64,000 nucleotides of DNA, from positions 62,001 to 126,000 of the forward strand of contig WSUB01000053.1 of assembly GCA_019633425.1 (NCBI GenBank), written 5' to 3'. Within the stretch, counting starts at the first letter, position 1. Each line of letters starts with the position of its first letter. Source of the stretch: Tulasnella sp. 424 (lineage: Eukaryota > Basidiomycota > Agaricomycetes > Cantharellales > Tulasnellaceae). The notes under the pieces were generated by a model, which saw only the letters and a list, made by a program, of their open reading frames with translations, was not told the origin of the DNA and searched no databases. Made by a program: the position numbers and the translations under genes. Shown here piece by piece: positions 57,559-64,000 of this stretch.

Positions 57559-58949
57559 GGTCCAAGACGAAGAGTGTCGAAATGTAGGGTGGTGGTGAAA
57601 AGAAGTGGTAAAGCACTGACGGGCTTTTGGCCAAATAGTGGCAAGCGATGAAACAAAGGCTTCCTGCCGCATGCCTTTTTCTTATGTGTATGACCACAGC
57701 ATCCCGCCGCAGCCAATCGGAGCTCGCTCTAGCCGCTGGGTACCTTCGGAGCCGTCAAGAAGTGGACGTCTGAGCAGGAAAAATAACGCAGCCCGGGTCC
57801 TCCGGATTCAGCTAAGGCTCAAATCTATTCCTGTGCCACCCTCCTGAAACGGATTTAGAGTCAGCCTGCGGTTAGTTTATGAGTCTGTACAGCCCGCAGT
57901 CAAGAAGAATATGCAGGCGCCGGGCATTCCCCAATGTCTAGCAAAGCGCCTACCAGCTTCCCGACTTTGGATGTGTGCGCTAATGAGGCCTAAACACATA
58001 GCACAGAGGCAATTATCATGATCGGATCGGATGCTCACCTAAAGAGAAAACGCGACCAGTACCATGGAGACGTTGCAGAGTTAACGTTTAGGTTTATCGC
58101 GTGCTCCCTCCAAGGTTGCGGCTGGGCTGGTATGAAAATGCATCCACGAAGACGCCTATATATAGTTTGGGGAGGAGTGTATATTCCCAAGTGCGGGTAT
58201 AAAGGCAGTTTTATGAGAGAATTTCAGGGATGGATGTTGACGGCCCTGGCATGCTTCAAAATCTGTCGGGGGATAATGTTTGCTTCAAGACAGAAAAGTG
58301 CCAAGAGACGTGAGACTCCCTCTACAGTGACGCCGATGGGCCAACGACGCCTGCTGAGAGCAACGACCCAGAGACATCCAACGGTACTCGCTTTCTCCGT
58401 TCAGGGGAAAGACCGGGTTAGGAGAGAAGACATTCATACTTGGTTAATAGACTTCATAGGTGCAAAGTTAGCAGAGCGCCGGTCACTGGGATCGTGGAAG
58501 ACGAGTTCCATCACGGTGGTGGACGTGTGCGGTGCGCTAGTGCTATGTGGATCTCGCCATTCGAACCGCATCCAAGACAAAGACTTACCGTGACGGTGCT
58601 ACCTAAGAGGTTCGCTACAGAATTTCTTCATTGCCGTGCTTTGCTCTCGGGCTAGAGCAGGGAATTGTGAGCGCTTCGGCGAAGCGTGGATGGTGACAAA
58701 GGAGGGCGGCTCGCAGGGTTCCCCGCTCAAGGTAAAGAACCCAAAGGATCAAGATACCCGACTAAATGTGAAGAACGTCTAGAAGATACATCCAGTCTGC
58801 TTTGGAGCCGAATTCTGATGTTGGGGCTCAGTTTCTCGCCGTCTCTCTCATACCATCACGTTCGTTCGGTCACACACGGAGATACGGTGACTCGAGGACC
58901 ACCCCTGGATCCACCATCGCTTCAAGCTTTCCACACAAGAAGAAGAAGA
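57559..58949. other. Intergenic region
   Basis: Apart from one doubtful frame (58,018-58,593) I see no supported gene. The right end is the promoter of the next gene. Confidence 0.35.
58018..58593 (+). CDS. Uncharacterised open frame, doubtful
   Basis: Uninterrupted ATG-to-stop frame of 191 codons. The protein is basic with scattered Cys and shows no motif I recognise, no signal peptide and no repeat. Real genes nearby are intron-rich, which argues against it. It is listed only because of its length. Confidence 0.15.
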   Translation: MIGSDAHLKRKRDQYHGDVAELTFRFIACSLQGCGWAGMKMHPRRRLYIVWGGVYIPKCGYKGSFMREFQGWMLTALACFKICRGIMFASRQKSAKRRETPSTVTPMGQRRLLRATTQRHPTVLAFSVQGKDRVRREDIHTWLIDFIGAKLAERRSLGSWKTSSITVVDVCGALVLCGSRHSNRIQDKDLP

Positions 58950-60325
58950 ATGGCCGAAACGTTTTCGTCTGACAGTTACTTCGAGCTTGAGCGCCCACCA
59001 GCGACTTTAGAATCTGATAGAGAAAAGGTCGCAGAGTTTGTCGCTCGCCAACGACAAGCTGGAAGGAAGGTGGTCCTAGTGACGGTAAGTTCTTCCCACA
59101 GATATCTCCAGACAAAGAATGCTAATGGAAAGTAGTAGAGCGGAGGTACTACTGTACCTTTGGAACGCAATATGTGCGACTTCTTGTGATCCCATACTAT
59201 AAAACATGAGGCTCACATAATGATGTGACCATCCTTAGGGTCCGATTTCTCGACAACTTCAGCGCTGGTGAGCACTCTAAGCTTAATTCGTCATAATCGC
59301 ACACTTATTTATGGCCGTTAATTAGGTACCAGAGGTGCTACATCCGCGGAATACTTCCTCGAAGCAGGCTACGCCGTCATCTTCATGCACCGGCAATTCT
59401 CACTTCAACCATTCAGTCGACACTACTCGCATTCGACGAATCCGTTCCTCGACTTGTTGACGGTGGAGGACGACCGCACCGACATTGATAGCAACACGCA
59501 AACTCCCGTCCCCAAAATCGCCATCGTTCCTGAGGCAAGGCCAAAGCTCCTATCGGTCCTGACTGCGTACCGGGAGTGCCATGCCAAGGGGACGTTATTG
59601 ACGCTGACTTTCGTCACGGTCAACGACTACTTGTGGCTATTGCGTACTGTGAGCGTGGAGATGTCGGTACTAGGCCGCCGGTCGATCTTTTATTTGGCTG
59701 CGGCGGTCAGCGACTTTTTCCTGCCGACGAAGAAGATGGTACGCTCGTTCCCTCCAATGCGGTCGTCAGACATAAACCAAATTGACTTGCACTTAGGCAG
59801 AGCACAAAATTCAATCAGGTAAAGGAAGCTTACAGCTGGAGATGGATCAAGTCCCAAAGATCTTGACGCCCCTGGTCTCGCAATGGACCCGCGAAGGATT
59901 CATCGTCTCGTTCAAAGTAACAGTCTCAACTAATATGCCCAACAGACTTCAGGACTCACCTCTTTTTCATGCTTCAGCTCGAAACGGACCCGTCATTGCT
60001 AATCCCGAAAGCCCGTGGTGCACTCGAACGCTACGGACACCAGGTGGTCATCGCCAACGACCTCCATCGACGCAAGTTCGAGGTAGCGTTCGTCTCAAGG
60101 CTCCCAACAGCACCATCTTCAAGAGAAAACTCCGCCAAAGAGGCCCAGTTTGTCGAGGAGTGGTTAACCTTGCCCACGGAGGAAGTGGACGCCGGAAAGG
60201 AGATCGAAGTCGACATTGTCTCGCGATTGGTCGTTCTACACGAAGCCTGGATCGAAAAAGGAACTGTTGCTATTCAACAGACTCCGGACCCCAACACGAA
60301 TCCGGGTCAGCAAACTGCGGCATAA
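58950..60325 (+). CDS. CAB2: Phosphopantothenate-cysteine ligase (coenzyme A synthesis)
   Basis: Six exons give 359 aa: 58950-59084, 59139-59173, 59239-59267, 59326-59738, 59797-59916, 59978-60325. The enzyme joins cysteine to 4'-phosphopantothenate, the second step of CoA synthesis, in the cytosol as a dimer. Landmarks of the eukaryotic form: SGGTTVPLE, VRFLDNFSAGTRGATSAEYF, GYAVIFMHR, YLAAAVSDFF, HKIQSGKGSLQLEMDQVPKI, VSFKLETD, and YGHQVVIANDL near the C-terminus. Exons 2 and 3 are only 35 and 29 nt and carry the nucleotide-binding signature. Exon 5 starts at the acceptor ttag (59795-59796), which keeps AEHKIQSG in frame. The frame is open upstream to 58,686, but ATG 58,950 fits the family length. 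Confidence 0.92.
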
Positions 60326-60502
60326 GAGATTCCCCACGTGCACGCAACTTGAAAAGCTGGACCAAATTTGCAAACCGTGTCCGAAAAGTAATGCATTAAA
60401 AATTACAAAAACAAAATCTGTATACATAGTATTCCACGTATGGCCTGAAACGGATAGTAGCTTTGCTGGGGTGTGATTGTCGAAATGTCCTCTTCGCTCC
60501 CT

Positions 60503-61629
60503 TTACTTGGCGGCGGCGACCTTGGGACGGGGTGACTTGGCAGCGGGCCGGGATCGTGCTGGACGGGCTACAGGAGCCGTTACTACCTCCCAGTCGTCAT
60601 CAGCGTCATCATTTGCAGCTGCCCTGACAGGCGGTAGCTTCCGAGTGAATGCCTGATGAAAAGGGGAAAGGGGTTAGGAAGACTGCCCCCCGATCAGGTC
60701 GCAGCATGGCAATACTCACGCCTGGTGGCGCTGGAGAAGGAGGAACTTCATTTTCCTTGGAATAGCTGGGGATCGACGCTGACTTTGGAGGTTCTATCGC
60801 CAATGGGCCCTGTGAAAGCGGTTGTCAGAGGTCACCTTCAGCGGTTTGGGGAGGAGCCGAGAAAGATCCCGGTACTTACCGGTTGTGGGGCCGTAGACAC
60901 GAGTGCGAATAGTGACTTCACAGTCCCCGCAACAGCCCATGCGACCGTCTCTCCGGCTTTCCACGGCCAAGCCATCTCGCCTTCACCCTCGGGCGTGGTG
61001 TTGTCAACTTCGATCAGAGCGACAACGATGCCCGGGTTCTTCTCCGTCTCCGATTCGTCAACCGTCACTCCAGCCTCCGTCTTCAACCAATCCTGAACGG
61101 CAGCTTTGATCTTGGCCACGCCATCGACGCTCCTGTTACCTCGGCCCGTAATAAACGTCGTCCGTGATACACGTGCCTTCCGGCAGGCTTCGAGGTGGGC
61201 ACGGGCTCGCACCAACGCTTCCGAAACGAACAGGCCGTGCAAGTCAACCTGCTGCAAATGAGCAGCGGCGGCGGTGCTGGGGTTGTAGTGGGCGAATATG
61301 GTTTCTTCGGCCTTTGAGTTGTAGTGTTCCATTTCACTGTAGTGCGCTTTTGCTTCTGCGTTCAACTAGACATAGTAGGTTGGCCCGTATGCATTAGAGA
61401 CCTTTGCGAGTCAAACGAAGCAGAGGGAAACAGCCAAGGAGGTCTGTCGGGTCACCTTCTTCGATGTTTCTCTCTGTCCCCTTTTCCAAGCTGTTTGTGC
61501 CTCCTGTTGTGCCTTTGTTCGTAGTGCTGCTTCTTTGTCTGCGCGTTGTCTCCACTGCTTGCCTGGTTCTGCTGGAGGGAAGAGGAGGTCGTAGACGGTG
61601 TAATAGACTGATGTGGTGATCGTAGGCAT
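60503..61629 (-). CDS. DUF1771-Smr domain protein (possible nuclease)
   Basis: Four exons on the minus strand give 299 aa: 61629-61456, 61365-60880, 60809-60720, 60652-60503. Residues 20-80 are a charged helix of DUF1771 type (WRQRADKEAALRTKAQQEAQ, then SEMEHYNSKAEETIF), followed by the Smr domain: VDLHGLFVSEALVRARAHLE, TFITGRGNRSVDGVAKIK and the C-terminal PGIVVALI strand. DLHG and the TGRGN-type loop are the conserved Smr features; Smr domains of MutS2 and Cue2-like proteins cut nucleic acids, the latter in no-go mRNA decay. The C-terminal third is Pro/Ala-rich and ends in a basic tail. It faces the preceding gene tail to tail, with about 180 bp between the stops. Confidence 0.88.
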
Positions 61630-61977
61630 GCAGCTTGATCAGGTCCTTCTTCGCGGCCGTTTAGGGGGTGGAGGTGGTGTGTGAGCTGAGGAGCAAGGGG
61701 TGGAATCGATTAGATAGTGTTTGGCACAGCACGGTCGGTGCACTTTCGGCCCGTGAATTGTTTCGACCGAAAAACATTTCTGTTTGTCTACACCAAACTC
61801 TGTTTTCCTCTACCACCACCATCGTTCCCTGCAACAGGGTATTCGACGCTGAAACGCTGCCAGTCTTTCGACTGTAAAAATCTTCAAATCTAGACCTTGC
61901 TTGAAATATAACTTATACTCGATTATTCCGACGTTCCACCAAGAATCCCAGCTGACAACTTCGCACACCTTGCTTCA

Positions 61978-64000
61978 ATGGCAGACCAGCCTACAGCTCC
62001 CAAAATCCTCAAGCTGAAAATTAGGATACCAGCTTTAAAACGAGATCCCCCACCTCCGCCCCCACCTCCACCCGAACCCGAACCCGAACCCGAGCGTTAC
62101 GACAGCGAAGACAACGACGAGGATGATGACGAGGATCAATCCCCAAGCCAATCCGGGAGCCCCATATCCCTCGATCAGGCGGACAACGACGACGACGACA
62201 TCGAGACCGCCTACGACGTCTTGCCCCCACCGTCCACGTCGGCCAGCACTCAACCCACGTTTACCCCGACCCTGAAGCTCAAGTTTTCCACCGCACTGAA
62301 ACGACCACCAGCCGCGCAGGGATCATCCACCAACAACGTGGACGAACCTCTGATGAAGAAGCCAAAGAAGCCGAGAGCGAGGCCAAAGTTGTTTGGCCGA
62401 GTGACTGAACGGAAGGGGCCAGGTCCTGCTGTTGGGCCTGATGGGCAACCGATTTTCCACGTCAAGAAACCTCCAAAGTTGAAGAGCATCTCGGAGATCT
62501 TGCCGCGGCTTTTGGCTCGGATTAAAAAGTTAGTTGCACGTCGTTATATTGCCGAGACCGAGATACTAAACGTTTTCATTTTTCAGGAAAGATCATTACG
62601 GGATTTTCCTCCAACCAGTCGACACGACGGCTTTCCCTCACTACTTGGATATCATCAAGCGCCCGATGGACCTTAGTACCATGGAAAGGATCCTAGAGTC
62701 TGGGAGATATCGTTCCCTTGACCAATTCGCCGTTCGTCCCTTTCCCCCTCTCGGGCGCACACCCCTTGCCAACAAACGCTGACGAATACGCTTCCAGGCG
62801 GATTTCAGAATAATGATCAACAACTGCAAGACGTTCAACCCCGCTCCCTCTCTCTACTACACCGAAGCGACGAAACTGGAAACGTTCGGCAACGACGCGA
62901 TCTCGCAAGCTGCAGGCCAACTCATGGATCCAGCAGACGAACCCGAGTTCGTTCCGATGGACGTGGACGCTCGAGCGACTCCCAGTGCTCCTCCTCCTCC
63001 ACAACAACAACTGCTTCTTCAATCTCAGCCCGCGTCTGGCCCGCCGAGTCCCGCTGTGACGACGACGCTCTCGGGGCGGACCGTCAAGCGGGCGGTGTAC
63101 CACGAGCGTACTCGGTCGGATACGCTTGACTCGTATGTGGCTCCGCCCACTCCCAACGCCGGTGGAAGCTCGACGCAAACTCATACGCCGAGCGGGTCGA
63201 TTTCCTTTGCGCATGGTGAATGGCAAAAACAACTGCAGGGAGGTCAAAGCAGCAAGGAGAAAGGAGGGGCGGGAGCCGGGGGAGGGTGGGTGAGAGGTCC
63301 GTATAAGAAGACCGTCGTGAGGGACGTTCCTGGTGTGGGACCTGGAGGAGAGTTGCCTGGGTCGATGAATGGAGTAGGGGAGTTTCCGGCTGGGAGTGAG
63401 TGGGGGAAAGTTGCGTTGGCTTTGGAGATACGAGGTGAGCGGGGGAGCGGGTTGTTCCGATGGTATAGGGACAGTTGGCGCTAAAGGAATTGCAAAACGT
63501 TCAGGGAAACGATATCGAACGAAGAAAGAACGGTTGGAGATGGAAAAGCGCGGTATGCCGACGTTGTGGGATGGGAGCATCGACTATGCGCAGCGTAAGC
63601 CCCTCACTATCCTCGTCTCTGTTTCCCAAACTCTCAACCTTACTCCCTTCCTTCCAGTCGAAGACCCCTTCACCGTTCTGCACCACTTCACACCGGACCC
63701 ATTCCAAGCACCATGGCTCCAAGCCCTCTCCGACCCACCACCTCCCACAAACCCCGACAGCGAGGCCTTCCCGATCTTCAGCTCCGCAGGCAAATTAGCC
63801 GACCGAACAGCGGACCTTGCAAGCCGCTTGGAAGCCCAACCACCACCGCATTTCATCACCCGGGGATACTCGACGCGCGCGTCCGTGCCCGCGATCACGC
63901 TCGACTCCGAGGCTGATGATGCGGTGGGGGCGCAGAAGTATGAGTTGCCGGAGCGGTGGATGGGGACGAGGGATTTTGGCGTTTTGCCGCAGATTCGAGA
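61978..64000 (+). CDS. Bromodomain protein (partial, runs off the window)
   Basis: Exons 61978-62528, 62587-62731, 62798-63434, 63487-63594 and 63658 onward; the last is open at 64,000. The N-terminus is Pro- and Asp/Glu-rich (a run of Pro at residues 24-31, then acidic repeats). The bromodomain starts at about residue 183: HYGIFLQPVDTTAFPHYLDI, IKRPMDLSTMERIL, FRIMINNCKTFNPAPSLYY, which supplies the ZA loop and the acetyl-lysine-binding Asn (NCKTFNP). After it come a low-complexity linker and a conserved basic block, GIAKRSGKRYRTKKERLEME. The order recalls BRD7/BRD9-like subunits of SWI/SNF-type remodelers, but I cannot assign a complex. Nuclear acetyl-histone reader is the likely role. Confidence 0.88.

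Noticed and set aside
62693..63580. 295-codon minus-strand frame opposite the bromodomain gene
   Set aside because: Arg/Ser-rich antisense; the plus strand has the spliced bromodomain gene.

Overview
The window looks like nuclear DNA of a filamentous basidiomycete, most likely an Agaricomycete. Genes are packed with many short introns (about 45-80 nt, GT-AG with some GC-AG) and tiny exons, and several proteins are typical of that group: kinase-TPR fusions, a Rieske-DUF455 fusion, and an HXT-type sugar porter with a CT-rich leader. All gene models here were spliced by hand from reading frame, splice dinucleotides and comparison between paralogues inside the window. No database search was possible.

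Layout. 1-2.2 kb: a dispersed repeat and a decayed membrane-protein gene. 3.4-9.2 kb: two tandem genes that pair an N-terminal helical bundle of the MLKL type with a protein kinase domain. 12.2-14.2 kb: hexose transporter. 14.5-20.7 kb: low-copy repeats flanking a kinase-TPR gene with one frameshift (minus strand). 21.0-29.3 kb: a housekeeping block of Rieske/DUF455 protein, D-xylulose kinase-like protein (minus) and farnesyltransferase beta subunit. 30.2-32.7 kb: a decayed kinase-TPR gene. 33.9-39.5 kb: a decayed helical-bundle kinase split by a repeat element, a facing second copy of that element, and a MITE-like inverted repeat. 41.5-45.5 kb: one 1000-residue gene with three kinase domains in a row. 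46.6-50.5 kb: an intact kinase with about 20 TPR repeats (minus). 50.9-52.2 kb: a duplicated, broken farnesyltransferase fragment. 52.4-57.6 kb: two tandem helical-bundle pseudokinase genes (minus). 58.9 kb to the end: phosphopantothenoylcysteine synthetase, an Smr-domain protein (minus) and a bromodomain protein that runs off the edge.

The main result is an expanded kinase neighbourhood holding three architectures: helical bundle plus kinase or pseudokinase, triple tandem kinase, and kinase plus TPR. All kinase domains share a set of intron positions, and the helical-bundle genes share a further run of exon sizes (35/114/61/78 nt), so they are related by duplication. By analogy with animal and plant MLKL (four-helix bundle plus pseudokinase, membrane-acting cell-death executioners), the bundle genes are candidates for a fungal regulated-cell-death or immune module. 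That role is inference. The housekeeping genes between them show no functional link to it beyond position.
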